Origin: Patella vulgata
Taxonomy: Eukaryota > Mollusca > Gastropoda > Patellidae
Assembly: GCF_932274485.2 (NCBI RefSeq)
Contig: NC_065883.2
Location: forward strand, 61,423,210-61,487,209
Direction: 5' to 3'
DNA: 64,000 nt
The translations under genes and the position numbers were made by a program. Positions 40,736 to 53,620 of this stretch are shown piece after piece. Within the stretch, counting starts at the first letter, position 1, and each line of letters starts with the position of its first letter. A model generated the notes under the pieces. That model did no database searches, was not told the DNA's origin, and saw nothing but the letters and a program-made list of their open reading frames with translations.

Positions 40736-43159
40736 AGAATTAAACTTTTACATTAACCGAATAAACAGTATTCATTAAACTATTGTTTCTAATCGAAGAT
40801 TAAAACCAAATGTAAACAGTTTAACATTTCTATTACAAACATCCAAACAAAAAAAAATGTGATAATTTAATTAGTAGCCTAATCATTAATAACAAGTAAT
40901 AAATTCTAATGCTTGCTGTAACAAAAGACAGGCTGTATTCAAATGTTACTATATTTAGTCATGCAGTATTTAAACGACGCAAATTACTGTCACTAGATTA
41001 GGTTTCATCTTAAAAATGATCTTGTCATGTGGCTTTGCTGTCTAATTTCAAACCAAGTGAAGTAGCTAATATTTTCAATCTAATTTGTATTATAAGATAT
41101 TTTTTCAATGTTGAGTTATAAATCGTGTTTGTTATGTTTCTTCAACTGAACTGATTGTTGGCACTAATGTGAAAAGGAAAAAGAAGTCCTGATTATTAGC
41201 CGTAGAAAGAAACCATTTCACCGGCACTAGATCAAAAGCGTTTTAATTTTCTCTAGGAGTTTAGACAAGTAATTTGTTTATAATATCTGGTACGTTACTT
41301 CACTAATTGCCCACCATCTTGTCAAGAGTGGCTCGTCGGAAAATTTATAGTCCATTTCAACCAACTACTCGAAAAGGCCTAATAACATTTATCCAAATAG
41401 ACCGGACGATTTCAAGTTAAATTAAATAAACAAGAACTACCAACTAATAAAAGCGAGGAAGATTTACGATTCGAATAAGCAATAAAGAGAATTAATAAAT
41501 GTAATTAGAAACCTGGAGAAGCGCAAAAATAAAAGAAAATCACACAAAACGTAAGAAAAAAGACGTAATCTGCATTGTTTTCTGGAGATGGCTTTTGAAA
41601 AAAGTATAGACTAATTAGACGGCAAAAGGGTAAAGAGAAAAGGTACAAAATAAAAAAAAATACATAAAATTAAAACTGAAAGGTAAAAAGAAGAAGAAAG
41701 AGTCAAAGGACTATATGAAAAACGGTGGAAATAAAGTCTCATAATCAAGGTTACTATATTAGAATAAAAGTCAGAAAAATAAATGCAGCTTAAGTCTAAT
41801 AAAAATGTATTAATTAAAATATCTTCCACCACAATCGAATTTTGCCTGTGTGAGCATAAAATTTAAACTTCTCTTTGAATTTTCAAAATGGAGGTTATGA
41901 TTTATCATAATTATTGTTGCACAAAGATTAAAACACAAATTCCAAAATACTTCTTGTTTGTTTTTTCATTTCCTTCATATAATGATATTTTCTTCAAAGG
42001 CAAGATTACTGGTGCAAATGTATATAACCGCTAACATTACAGAGTTGAGAGACGGCATATATTACTCTGCCGTATTGCTAATATACTATAACTATATGCA
42101 TGGATGGCACGAACGACTTCTTCTTATCGTCTGCCTTTGATCGTAGCAGAAACCCGGCCATTACAAAAGACGTACATCAACGAAATGTTAACGGTTTCCC
42201 CACTCTCGTTATGGCTTTTCGTGATATACGAGCCCCTTTCATCTAACAGTTATTGGACCTCACAAGAAATGAAGATCTCTTCGCGATATACGAAATATAT
42301 TTTCTGGCTGAGAAGAATAATGTATCGACACAAAAACACAGTCTTCTACATCTTTGGATATTTCTATGCAACGGCTTTCGCCCATCTTTTTTAAAAATAA
42401 AATTATCAGTATCACAGTCGTTCTAATCTTCATTTAAGGCAGGACACAATTGGCACCATTTGCCAAATACCTAACAAAGTTTATCTCCTACTTTCAAAAA
42501 AGAACAAATTTGAAATCATTGTAAGGAAGAATAGAAACAAAGTGAATGCCTACCGGAAAAATATTACATTACCACCAATTTTATAGAAATTTCAGACCCT
42601 ATTTCCCCTTTCTTTCAGTCAAAAAAAAAATGGCACTTCTATATATAACAAAGAATTTATGTGGGCTTTTGTTTTGTTGGGTACTTCTTATTGTTATAAA
42701 ACGGAAACCTCAGAATCTTAAAATGTTACTTTTCATCACAATTCTTTAGAAAATTAAATCTTTTAGAAAAACACGGTCAGTTCTGAATATTTATATGAAT
42801 GAAATTTATTGTAGGTGGAAGCACAGACATGAAATAATTGCGGTTTTCCTTTTCACTTTTACATTTGGCACCCTTTTCGCACATTCCATCGGATTACATT
42901 GTAGAACCGAGTTGAAAACTATTTCCTAAAAGACCCGAGGCTGCTGAATATGTCCAAGAGAAGCGTCAACAGCAGGATAACGGGGCACTTTAGATACTCG
43001 TTGAAGAAGTCGTGTTAGTTTTGATGTATAGCCAATGAGTATTATGCATTAAGTAACCATGATAGTGTTTTGGGGGTTCATAAAACTCTACTAGATTATC
43101 TAACCGGTAATAAGTGTTGACAAACTAATAGTTTATAACGACTAAAGTAATGCAGTTAC

Positions 43160-43880
43160 GATGTAGGCATAAATTTAAATGTTTTTATCCTATCAAACGA
43201 TTAATTATATTCACGCCTCGGGGCACGAGTCATTGCCTTGTTTCCTTTCTGAGGTTATTGTTTTAGCGCGTTTTACCGAGATTTGGGATTCACCAAATGC
43301 ATTTTTTATGAGAAAATAGCCATTTTAGACTTCATAAAGTAGCCTTTATTGTCTTTGTTTTGAATATATGTTTCCGGTGAGACTTGCCACCACTTCGGGC
43401 TAATTTGACGAGGGGATGGTTGAGAGACTATCTTAATCAAGACTATTTCGAGCAATCCGGTAACTATGGTTCAACACTGAATATAGACGCGATTATTAAG
43501 TCCATAATACTCGTTTTGTCTCGTAAAAAATAACATGAAACGAAACTACAAATTAAGCTGTTTGCGCTTGCCTATCAACAGATGTTGTAGTTCGATCTCG
43601 CTTTCTCGGCGAAATCAGTCACATGGAAAACAAGGCGATCAATTTTTACGAGGAAAAAAGGGAAAATGGCTTGAGAGTGTTTATTCTTTAGTATTAGATA
43701 GAATTTGAATATAAGATACCGTAAAGCTGCGATACAGGTATTATGACGGTGGACTTTGATGTCGGTGATCAGCTAAAAGGTGTGAAGCGAAGCAAGAGAA
43801 TTAACGAGGCCCAGCGTTTTATTTTGATATATTTCACATTAGTTAGTGTGTAATAGACGTACTCGTTGATCTCATGCTTA
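43160..43880. promoter_or_regulatory. Non-repetitive intronic block, candidate regulatory DNA
   Basis: Composition is more mixed than in the surrounding AT-rich intron, with no repeats and no coding frame. Assignment is inference from composition only. Confidence 0.15.
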
Positions 43881-46439
43881 ACAATGTTAGATAACAAAAA
43901 AATATTCTTAATACCCATATAAGCCTTGTATGTAAATTATTAACTTGTTGTATTTTTCCCATCGTTTATTTTTGATATTCATTCAGGGAAATAATTATTC
44001 GTTTTTGTTAACTCTTTGTGTGCTTAAAACAACAGGATTGTCTGTAAATTAAGTCTTTTCATAACTTTGGAAATTACATAAAATAGAAAGTTTTAAAGAT
44101 TAATATAAAATAGTAAATGTATGTATTTTATAAGTATTACCTTCATAAATAATAATATAATTATTTTGTCATTTATCTTATACTCGTATAATAAATGGAT
44201 ATCACCTGTTGGGTATTTTGTTATCTTTACATACTATAATCTATAACAAAACACAATCATTTTAGAATAAAAATTTAGTTATTTCATTCTCCATTTAAAA
44301 AAAAAATTGATTATTTGTCTAGATTTTTTATTAATCCTTTGAAAATGTTATTTGTTAAGGGTTACATGTATGTACTATTTATAACAACCAATAGGGCAAT
44401 TGTACAACATAGATATTCATTAATTTTAGGTTTTTGAAAAACATTGATATAAAGATCTATGAAAAATCACTCATTAATAAATATAAGCAGTTTTCAATAA
44501 CTCGTTCTTAAATAGCATGATGGATGGATAGACAAAGGACAAAATATAGTAATTGGAAATTTGTAGTTAGTTTTTATTATAATCGATAATATATAAACAT
44601 GATAGTGTGTCGCAATTGTTTGATGTCAGTTAATATTTCTATTCTAAACACACGTGCTAAAATGTTATCAAAGATTAGTCCTAAATATAGATTGAATCTA
44701 AAAATGGCCGGATTTGTTGGTCAAGGTTTTAGGTTATGATTTGTAATAAATATATCAATGAATTTGTTTACACATGGTCAACTTGTGTAGTATTCGTTTG
44801 TAGTGATATTTTTTTGTCCTTTCACTTCTGGGTATAGGGTGGGGGTTGGTTTAAGCACCACGAAAGCTGTTTGATGCACTACGGCATATTGTTTATCTTA
44901 AATTTTTCTTCGGTTCTCAAAAAAATTTGGAGGGAAATTATAACGAAGCCCAAGTAGACGCCCAGTTTATCTCAAGTTATTACTAAACCACTAAATAAGA
45001 TGAAATATAGATATATATAGCTGTAATATCTCGTTCAAGCTAGCCTAACATATAAATAAACAAATATTTTAAATTGTGATAGATGGTGGTATTAGAAACA
45101 TATAAATAAATATTTTAAAATCCTTACCAATAGTATAAATATAATACTTGAATTAGTTTTAAAATGAGACCGATATCATTACGATTTTTAAAAATGTAAC
45201 GATATTAGTTATATAGTTGCAATAAATCTTAGATAATTCGATGATTGTAAAATAGCTATCATTGAAATTGACAACCTATCAATCATGTCTTAAACATAAC
45301 TACATCTATTTCATCATCCGTCATCAACAATTAGACTTTCAATCGTGAAAAATCATAACTTTAGGAAAAAATATGAAATCAACCGTTTATTGAAATATTA
45401 CTTTAAGTGGAAAATCAAGAATACATATTTGAATGTCTGAGCTAGATATATAAGAAATAGCCCCAAGTCCCTGTGTTTATTTAAAAACATCGAGGTGATA
45501 ACCCCCGGCGTTTTTCCTTTGATGTTTATGATATAGACAAGTGATTAATCATGATAATACTTTCTCGACCTTTCACAACTTATATAGGTACATATTTAAA
45601 TATGATCAATGGATATGTTGTCGATTTTCTTTAAAATAAAAAGATTTACTGACTATTTTATTGAATATATAAGTGCATATAATTTGTGTATTATTGAATA
45701 ATATTATGGGCTTTTTTGTTTTCTTGTTTTAGCTTTTTTTTAAATTTTGTCTTTCTGTGATTTTTAAAAAGAAAAAAGAATGATTTACTTAATATAAAAT
45801 AATAAAGTCTCTGAATGTCTTTTGAGGGATTAAGAAATCTCTACAAACTACATCAAAAAAAGTATAGAATCTCTGGAAGGAATATCAGTTCGAAAATGAG
45901 TAAATGTCCTTCAGTATTTACAAAGGTTACGATAAATTGAATATCTGCCACACATTCAACCTCCTCTGCGGGCGATATAAACGGAATATGGTCAAACGCC
46001 ATCGCCATATATAATCGTCGCTACCATATTTTGATGGACCCCATGTTAATTCGATCGAATCCAAACCGGAAGATTATCTAGCGTTGGTGTTTTGATATTG
46101 TTATCTCAATTAAATGATCAATTTGAGTACATTTCGCGTTAATTAAGCTGTGCAAAATTGACAGTTTCCAAAAAATACAAATTGTTCTTTCACTTAAGGT
46201 GTTTTTTTTAGAAAATTTAACTATTAGATAACGAAAGGATAGTTGTTGTCCCAAATTTATATATAGGCTACTAGTATGCATTTTGTTTAAGCTCAGCGAT
46301 AATGTATCACCATAAAAGTATATTTCATAATTTCATGATTCACATTAATGATGACAAACAAATATTTGCCGAATTGAATTTGCCCAAAGTAGATATTACG
46401 AATCCCCTACACTCATTTTTTGTAAAAAAAAAAAATCCA

Positions 46440-46600
46440 CATTGTAACGTAACTGTGGAATTTTATAAATACGCATGAATATTCATAAATGCTTTATAAG
46501 GATAACATCAATTTCACAAGTAAGGGGCCGTAAATCAAGATATTACGACTAAAGTACGGCTCCGTCTCCTCTTCAACGACGAGATAAACATATGCGACTA
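46440..46600. promoter_or_regulatory. Cluster of posterior-Hox-like sites upstream of Post2 exon 2
   Basis: Within about 110 bp are TTTATAAATAC, ATTCATAAAT, CTTTATAAGG, CGTAAATC and ATTACGACT. These resemble TTTATNG/TTTACGAC-type Abd-B sites. In AT-rich DNA some would occur by chance. A role in autoregulation is speculative. Confidence 0.22.
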
Positions 46601-46666
46601 CTCTTTAGTTTTATAACTAAAGATAATCAAGTTATAAATTATCACAATATGTATCTTATAAAACAT

Positions 46667-46795
46667 ATATATTCCAAGTCATAATTCATATTCCAAGTCA
46701 TAATTCACATTCTAAGTCATAATTTATAGTCAAAATCTTAATTCATATTTAAAGCCATAAATTCATATTCATAATCATAATTCATATCCACATAA
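46667..46795. repeat. AT-rich minisatellite, 19-bp unit, about six copies
   Basis: The unit is close to ATATTCCAAGTCATAATTC and becomes more diverged toward the right. It lies about 230 bp before exon 2. Confidence 0.85.
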
Positions 46796-47023
46796 TGTTT
46801 TTAGGGGAATTCGAAGCCATATTGATATTGAAGTAAATCATAACTGAAGCCTTGTTTCTATTCAGAGTTTAATTTCATATTGAATTCTTTGACATATCTG
46901 TTGAAGAAGATACTTCGACCATTCAAAATATTTTGGACAAGGGTTTGATCACTAACTTTCATTACTTTGTTTTGCTTTGTTTCTGTTGTTTTATTTCTAA
47001 ACTCTTTTTTTTATCCATTTCAG

Positions 47024-47313
47024 AAACAAAGGGCAGAAAAAAGAGAAAGCCGTATACACGTTACCAGACAATGGTCCTGGAAAATGAATTTTTAAGCAGC
47101 TCATACATAACTCGTCAAAAACGGTGGGAGATATCGTGTAAACTTCAATTATCAGAGAGACAAGTTAAAGTGTGGTTTCAAAATCGACGAATGAAACGAA
47201 AGAAATTAACTGAGAGAACTAAAGCGCGGGTTGGTGACGATGATAGTAAAGACTCTTGTATCCAGCCTAAATCTGAACCTCACATTAGACAGTGTACGGC
47301 AGTAGATGTTTAA
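47024..47313 (+). CDS. Post2: Post2 coding exon 2 (Abd-B-class homeodomain and C-terminus)
   Basis: This exon begins after a long pyrimidine tract and CAG (47021-47023). The first two bases complete codon 164 as GAA (Glu), so the intron is phase 1 and the frame runs on as [11 protein letters not shown]. The homeodomain spans residues 167-226 of the 259-residue protein. It has the invariant helix-3 residues W48, F49, Q50 and N51 within [13 protein letters not shown] and a basic N-terminal arm GRKKRKPY. Helix 1 reads [11 protein letters not shown] and helix 2 [13 protein letters not shown]. These match lophotrochozoan Post2 better than Post1 or central-class Hox genes. A 33-residue tail follows, ending in TAVDV; QPKSEP within it loosely resembles a SUMO acceptor site. 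The stop is TAA at 47311-47313. The exon is complete, with no frameshift or missing key residue. Function: sequence-specific DNA binding as a posterior Hox factor. Confidence 0.95.
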
Positions 47314-50300
47314 CTCTTAATTCCCTTTTAATGCTCACTTCCGGTTTAAAGTAACGCTCATTTCAGTGTCGCAGAAAAATGAAATTGTGTCTGTGATTGG
47401 ATGAAGTTGTTGTTTTTTGATATTAAATGCCAAACAACATAAGACTAGGCTGAAGCCGGGCGTTGGTGGGTCAAGCTTTGGTCATGCCAGACAGTGAAGG
47501 GAGGTTGTTAATTATGAACACATTGGGCGGATCCGAGAGAGGCGTTCAAAGGATCAGTAATGCGCCACCAACAGTGGTCGTGTTAAGGACAATAGTATAT
47601 TTCCTTCATAAACACAAAACTTCGTTTCGTCTCATAAACTGTACACAAAAATAGATAAACTGGTCTTGCGTGTCGTCCATATAATATCCAGTTAAATTTT
47701 CAGAACTGCAGCCAAGCGAACAAACACGCATTGACACAAAACTGAATTGTGATTGTCGTAAATAGACTATGGCCGCATCAATGTATTTGTGGTTGTCGTC
47801 AAAGGAATACTTCTTCAGCATGATGACTTCAAATGATAGAAGAATGCATAAATTGAATGTTTGACGAATGAATGAATGGGAGAGAGAATGAGAAAGTGTT
47901 AATTATGAATGGACCTGCACTTATAGTATTGTCATTGTGTATTTTATCTGTTATCTCCGAAAATTAATTGTATACATTTTACGGCCCAACGCAATGAGGA
48001 ATCGTCAAAATAGTAAAGATAAATAAGGACAATATTCTCTTGAAAGAGGATTTAGAAATGCCGAACTCTTGCCACTGAAGTTTTGATGTCATTTTATTGT
48101 CATTTCTTTTTTAGGTAAAAGATAATAGCTTGTTATTTGTTTTCCTATTAAGTGCTGTTCTTATATGTTCAAACGTTTCGGTCTTTGTAGTTACAACTTT
48201 CTTGTGTTGATTTTTACCAATATCAGTGCTATGTTACAAAATACGTGTTACTGTATATTTCTTTTTTGTTAAGGAGAAAAATGCGATAATCCTGATGATC
48301 TGAAACAGTCGAAAAATTTAGGAAACAGTCGTCTCCATGAAAACCATTAGTAAAAGTAACAATATGGCGTAGGTGATTATAAGAATATAATTGTTGTATT
48401 ATGTCGTAGAATAAGTATAATGTTTATAATGTTTATCAAAGGTACATTTTGTATTTGATGTCAACCATTTTTCTCCAGTGCTAGAAGTAGTTGTACTTAA
48501 TTGTCTGACTCCGGTGTGAATTATTATTATAAAAAAATAACAATAAAGACGACACGACCGTTGAGGCAAACTTGATTAGTTTCATCAATAAGTTGATATT
48601 ACTGCAAGATTAAACTTAAAAAAAGATTGAATATTTCTTTTCATTTCTTGTTATTTATATAATTTTAGCAACTTGTATAAAATATGTTCTGTTTTTTTCA
48701 AAATAATTCTCAAGTTCAGTTATTTGGGGGATTTTCCGTAGTTAATATTTAGATACCGATTTAATTAAATAAAATTTACTAAGACAGGTTAAGTTCCGAT
48801 AAAAGTGAATCTATTTGAATAGCCTGAGTGTTTATAACACTGCTCTGTTGTATGTAAATATTAAGGCATCTTTCAAAACGCATCAACATTTATTGTCGTT
48901 CATTTAAAACTAGAATTATTTATTGTGTTAAAAGGAAAGTAATGAACCAATGAAATATATTTTAGAATAATTTATGTGGCTAGTTGCAGATTAAGATATT
49001 CTGTTGAATCAAAGCGGGTCCTAATGATTGATTAATATGAATATTTTGTTAAAATATTTATTGTCTTTATCGATTCAAAAAGAATCTCAACTTAAAAGTC
49101 GGCTTAAAAATACATAACCATTTGTAAATAATTCAAAATAAACCACATAATATTTTATATGAAAAGCAACAAAATTATAAATTTGCATCTTTCTCTTTGA
49201 TATTTTTTTTGTATTTTTGTTGCCACAAGTAAAATACCATTTGCAACATTTTAAGTCGGCTCAAGGTTTAATACTTTTTAGGAGACTGGTTCTGATTAGC
49301 TTGATCTATATAATATTATAATCTTCGCTTTTAGGAAAATTTGCCTGCGTTGGATACAATTAATACTAATATAATAAAAAATATGGGCTATATGAATTGT
49401 TTAAAAGTCGCTGATCGTCATTTAGCTTTCTTTTATAGAAATATAAAATATACCGAAAAGGATTATTGGATATTTAATTAAGACAATAAAATCAAAATAT
49501 CAACGGTAGATAATGTTCCGGCTTGGATACCGAATTTATTGTTTCTTTGTTCACATGGAACTGGACTATTTTAGGCCCAACTTTAACAATATTGCAAAGG
49601 ATTAACTGACGATCGGAGACTTTAAATAAGAAGTAATTAAACGTACACTGCTTTAATTCTGGAGGTTGCTTGGGTAAAAAAAACCCCACAGTGTCATTAC
49701 TCCCACAAAATACGGGTTACAACAAAACCCTGTTAAAGATACTATCGGTACGTTTCAAATGAACACATAGCTTTATACTATACTTAGATTATTTTATTAT
49801 CTGATGTATTACTGAATGACGAGCTTTTATATGAAAAATTCATATTCAAGGTTTTCTACATATCCGTAAGTTTGAGAAAGTTATCAAATAGAGCATCTTT
49901 AAATATTTGAATTTTGATAACAGGCTTACGTGCAGATGTCACGTATAGTAAGAAATGAACCAATTTTGGGGGTTGTGGTTTTTAATTTAACTTTTTACAA
50001 GGTTCACTATATGATTAATGAAGATCATAATATTATATCGATACAAAGGTAAAATATGTTTTCTTTTTTTAACAAAAATATTAATTAAATAAGTTTTTGA
50101 TTTGCATGTTGATCACACATCGATATCATTATTATTGTACAAATATGTGCCGAGTTTTTATTTGTCAAGTCATCTCATTTTAAAGGTATTAATTTATCAG
50201 GAGAATGATAAAATATAATAAATGTGTTGTTACAAAGTTCTGTATTTTCTATTTTACTTCACTGGCCTCTGTTCGAGAATGTACCGGGTTAGAATCCCGA

Positions 50301-50692
50301 TTTTATTCGTATATCATTAGGGATTTTTTAAACCCGGTTCTCACAGCTAGGTGGACTCGGATGAGACAAAAAACCGAGGACCAACCCCGAAGCAGAGGAA
50401 GCGGAAAGGCCCCTACCCGAGCAAACGTTTCCCTTTTGAATTGCCCACGTTACCATGGAAATAAAACATACAACATGGTCGAAAGATTGTTGACGTGACT
50501 TTCAGCTCCATTCCATTCCGTTCTAATCCAGTATTTTATGTTCTGTAAAATCTAAAGATGACCCTTACAAGGGCAAGTGCGTAAAGCTATCGTTCCAGTA
50601 GTTCCCTGCCCACCTTTCCCACAGCACAGTCTGCCTTAAATGGACATCAACAGGATAATTTAAGTTACATTGAATATAGCACAAAAGACAGA
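47314..50692 (+). other. Post2 3' UTR and 3' flank, no other gene seen
   Basis: The 3' UTR probably occupies the first part, to about 48.56 kb if the AATAAA there is used. The rest is AT-rich. The block 50250-50480 has higher G+C and an open frame of 97 codons but no recognisable domain, and may be an old repeat. Confidence 0.45.
48542..48547 (+). terminator. Post2: Candidate Post2 polyadenylation signal
   Basis: This is the first canonical AATAAA I find downstream of the Post2 stop codon, giving a 3' UTR of about 1.2 kb. An ATTAAA variant at 47422-47427 is a possible earlier site. No GT-rich downstream element is clear enough to choose between them. Confidence 0.3.
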
Positions 50693-50892
50693 TGAAATTA
50701 TATGGGGATTAACATTCTACCCTTCTGCACAGATTGGCCTAATGAAGACGGGCATACGCCATACAGTAATGGAAATTTTGACCGGACAGCGGCACTACGG
50801 CCTACTCTTATATCGAATTCCATTTCTCTGTCAAGTTTTCTTTTACGTGCACGCCAATGTGTAAATAGGACCTCGGGTTTTTCATACTACCC
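50693..50892 (-). mobile_element. SINE family B, minus orientation, 5'-truncated
   Basis: It contains GGGGATTAACATTCTACC, then CAGATTGGCCTAATGAAGAC, GGCACTACGGCCTACTC, TTATATCGAATTCC and CACGCCAATGTGTA, in the order seen at 60.1 kb. The tRNA-like head is missing or unrecognisable. Confidence 0.8.
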
Positions 50893-52401
50893 GATTGACT
50901 ATACGTTTTCCGGAAACCAATCACAGAAGGGATTGTGAATCGAGGGAACAATGTGATGGCTCTTTACGTCCTGTAAATAACATATATGGATGCCTGTAGA
51001 CAGAAGGGGTAGTGGAGAGGATTGCCAAAATTGTGCCATGAGCGCCATTTTAAACCTAAGTCTATTTTAGATGTCTTCGACCCTAATATGCCAGTCTGCA
51101 AACGGTTACTTCCCTAACTTCTAATTAGAAATGTCCGCATAGAAATAAAAGGTGTAATATTTTGAATGGGTCCATTGTTCCGACAGAATGGAGTTGACTT
51201 TACACTTCTCGTCAACACACAGGCCATTTTGAGACTAACCATGAGGATTCTATGTTTTCCGGTGTTTCGTGTACCTGTTTTCTGCTTCTCCTTCTTTGAA
51301 TTCAATATGTTAATGGGTCATTTACAATCTATGGCATAACCAGACGGCTAGAAATGCAATGTATGAGCTCTTGCAAAACTTCGGATTTTAAACTTTTAAA
51401 CACTATAATAGAGACACGGGGAGGGTGTGTGGGGGTGATTTATACCTGTCGGGTGATTCTAGTGAATAATTATTTTGCATTTATAATATCTGGTCGAAAA
51501 CGACCAGGTGATGTTACACACCAAGAATGGCTACGAATGCGAAATTTCTAGCGAATGGACACAATAGGTTTCCAAGAATTATAGGTGCCATGCAATTTGT
51601 TGTTTAAACGGAGATTTTACGTCCACTTCCACCTCCAGACGATATTGCAACCAATCCAGTCGTCTAATCTTGACAATTCAGTGATAAGGGGAGGTAATCT
51701 GCGAAAGATCAGGAAGCAGACCACCATTAAAGAGGCAAATCACCATGAAATCTCACTATTTTGTAGTAGTTCGTCTGTTTATAGCACCCCCACCGCTTTT
51801 CTCCCCTTTAGTATGCCCATTTTTGTTCATTTTTTGGTCTAGGATGGGCGAAGAAGATTTGAATTAACATTTTCTGCCAGGTTTTGGTAAATGTTCATGA
51901 TTTAGAGGCGGAAGGATAACAGAGTCATCAGGTTGGTTACGGTGATATGTACAGCGAATATCTACATGCGTTTAGTATACTACTTCAAGTTTTGTTGGCC
52001 AGACTCGTACAAATTTTGGTGCAAATACATGGCCCTTTGTTTCTCTTTGTAGTGAAAACCATGGTGAAAAATTGGAGCCGGGCAAAGAGACAGAATTGAC
52101 ATTGAAGTCAGTGGGGAAATTAATGATTGTCTGCCTCCATCAGACCACCAGTTATTTCTCATATATCGGTATCCATTAATGTACACGTAGTTCTTCTACG
52201 GTATTCACCAATGCAATTTCTTCTATGTACAATGTGGCCTGCCTCCAACAGATCTCAGACAAGACAATTTCTTGGACACTGCAAAAACAAAAAGAAAGTA
52301 CGCTGTTTTATTGATATTTAAAGACGTGTTCCAAAGACTAGCCCGAAGAAAACGGTATTGTTTAATTATTCATCCAAACTTCTTAACCCTGCGTTTCTAT
52401 T
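50893..52401. other. Intergenic, no gene seen
   Basis: Composition is mixed, with several short open frames on both strands and none with a recognisable domain. A short stretch near 51.59 kb (TTTTACGTCCACTTCC) may be a SINE tail remnant. Confidence 0.35.
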
Positions 52402-52650
52402 ATGAAATGAAATCGGGTTTAAAGTCCCAAAGAAGACGGCCATACGCCAGGCCGAATAACAACTGTTAATGGCTCTTTTACGTACATGAATACGTCTACG
52501 CGGGACTTACCGCCACATCCTAACGATTAGCCCTCCTTCCTGCAACACTGACAAGGGGGAACCACGCCAGAAAATCCAGAGGAACGTATTCAGCCAACAC
52601 CGGGGACGAACCCAAAACCCACTTGTTAGCGTTTCGCCGCGACCCCCTTT
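52402..52650 (-). mobile_element. SINE family B, minus orientation, diverged but near full length
   Basis: It reads GAAATGAAATCGGGTTTAAAG at the 3' end, then GAAGACGGCCATACGCC, CAACACTGACAAGGGG, ACCACGCCAGAAAATCC, GCCAACACCGGGGACG and GTTAGCG. The minus strand has a B-box-like GGGTTCGTCCCC and a damaged A-box region. Confidence 0.75.
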
Positions 52651-53049
52651 TCTAGTATATGATAAGCTTGCTTGACAGATATGCAGTTTTAATAAAGTAA
52701 CTATCATCGTTTATCATAAATGCAAAGCAAGAGAATACATTTTAGAGGGGTTTCAAAACACAAATAACATCAATCAAACTAACGCACAGTCATGTGACAA
52801 ACCATTTGTCATTTACAGTGTTTTAAGCATTCGCCGATTACAAATTCTTTTGTTTTAAAAATTCAAATCTGAGACAAAAGATTTATTTAGTTTAAACAAT
52901 TTGCTTTGCTTTTGTATTTAAAACGCCACTTGCGATTTAATGTAAAATAAAGACAATGAAAATATCACACAAGGCTTGTATTGTTTATCAAATCAAATTA
53001 TATTTGAATAATGTTTATAGTTTGAAAATAAGAAAACGGCCTTTAAAGA

Positions 53050-53545
53050 AATAAGCACTGTCTAAAACCTTCATAATGTTAGTTAAAACTTTTAGTAACG
53101 TAAGAAAACTGTTAACGTAAGGAGCTAAATCTCTATATATATTCTTTGGCACATAGAAATGAACACAAATGGATCGCAACGCATACAATAATGTAATATC
53201 AATGTACATGTATATAGACTGATTTACATTCAATCGTTTCTGTTTTTACTGTAATTTGTAATCAGTTATTTGGCGAAATACGACGCGAAGAATCCAAACT
53301 TAATGGCAGTCTTTGGCGCATTCTCCTGTGGGATATGTTTAGCCTCGTTCATCGAGTCGTTTCATTACAAAGCATTCTTGCACGCGATTTGTGTGCCAAT
53401 TTTAAACTTTTCATTTTGTCTTAAATATTGGATAACAGAAGCCCATCTTTTCACGGTAAGATAACAGCATCAATGTTGATTTAAATCGACCAATACGTCG
53501 TGTTTGCAATGTCGAAATTTTTGGATGATATTGAGTTAGAGACTT
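53050..53545. repeat. Left arm of a large inverted duplication
   Basis: It pairs with about 54075-54845 on the opposite strand, after discounting a SINE inserted in the right arm. Shared blocks in order include GGAGCTAAATC/GGAACTAAATC, AAATGGATCGCAACGCA, CTGATTTACATTCAATCG, the exon-like segment, GGTAAGATAACAGCATCAAT and TGGATGATATTGAGTTAG. Confidence 0.85.
53266..53455 (+). CDS. Orphan exon-like segment, 63 codons, possible DRAM/TMEM150-like membrane protein
   Basis: The frame is open from an acceptor-like TTTGTAATCAG to a good donor (CACG/GTAAGATAA). Counting one base of a split codon, it holds exactly 63 codons (start phase 2, end phase 0). The peptide is hydrophobic: NPNLMAVFGAFSCGICLASF, then a polar gap with His, then VPILNFSFCLKYW. 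The spacing N-x-G-x-SC-x-F-x-H-x-F-x-Y loosely recalls a transmembrane-loop-transmembrane piece of the Frag1/DRAM/Sfk1 family, but this is weak and may be wrong. No partner exons are recognisable in the window, so it may be an exon of a gene beyond the right end, or a relic. A broken inverted copy of the same segment lies at 54158-54400. Conservation of both splice sites between the copies supports a real exon origin. Confidence 0.35.
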
Positions 53546-53620
53546 GCCTCTTTTAAAAGACCATTTCCATTGCCAAGGCATGGAGAAATTAAAGTTTTTA
53601 ATTTGTGAATGGCTGCATTC

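Larger units (their letters stand above)
24684..47023 (+). other. Post2: Post2 intron, about 22.3 kb, phase 1
   Basis: The donor is GTAAGC at 24684 and the acceptor is TTTCAG ending at 47023, behind a T-rich tract from about 46970. The intron contains nested SINEs (26.0-26.5 kb), another SINE (36.1-36.3 kb), several tandem repeats (27.2-27.8, 30.0, 32.7-33.7, 36.5, 39.2-39.6, 40.5-40.7 and 46.7 kb) and long non-repetitive stretches. I see no other coding exon in it on either strand. The longest frames, such as 35429-35770, lack recognisable domains and sit in AT-rich DNA. The non-repetitive blocks around 28.9-29.4 kb and 43.2-43.9 kb are the best places to look for conserved regulatory DNA. 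Confidence 0.9.

Noticed and set aside
42104-42394. 96-codon open frame
   Set aside because: No domain, no splice or start context, inside the Post2 intron.
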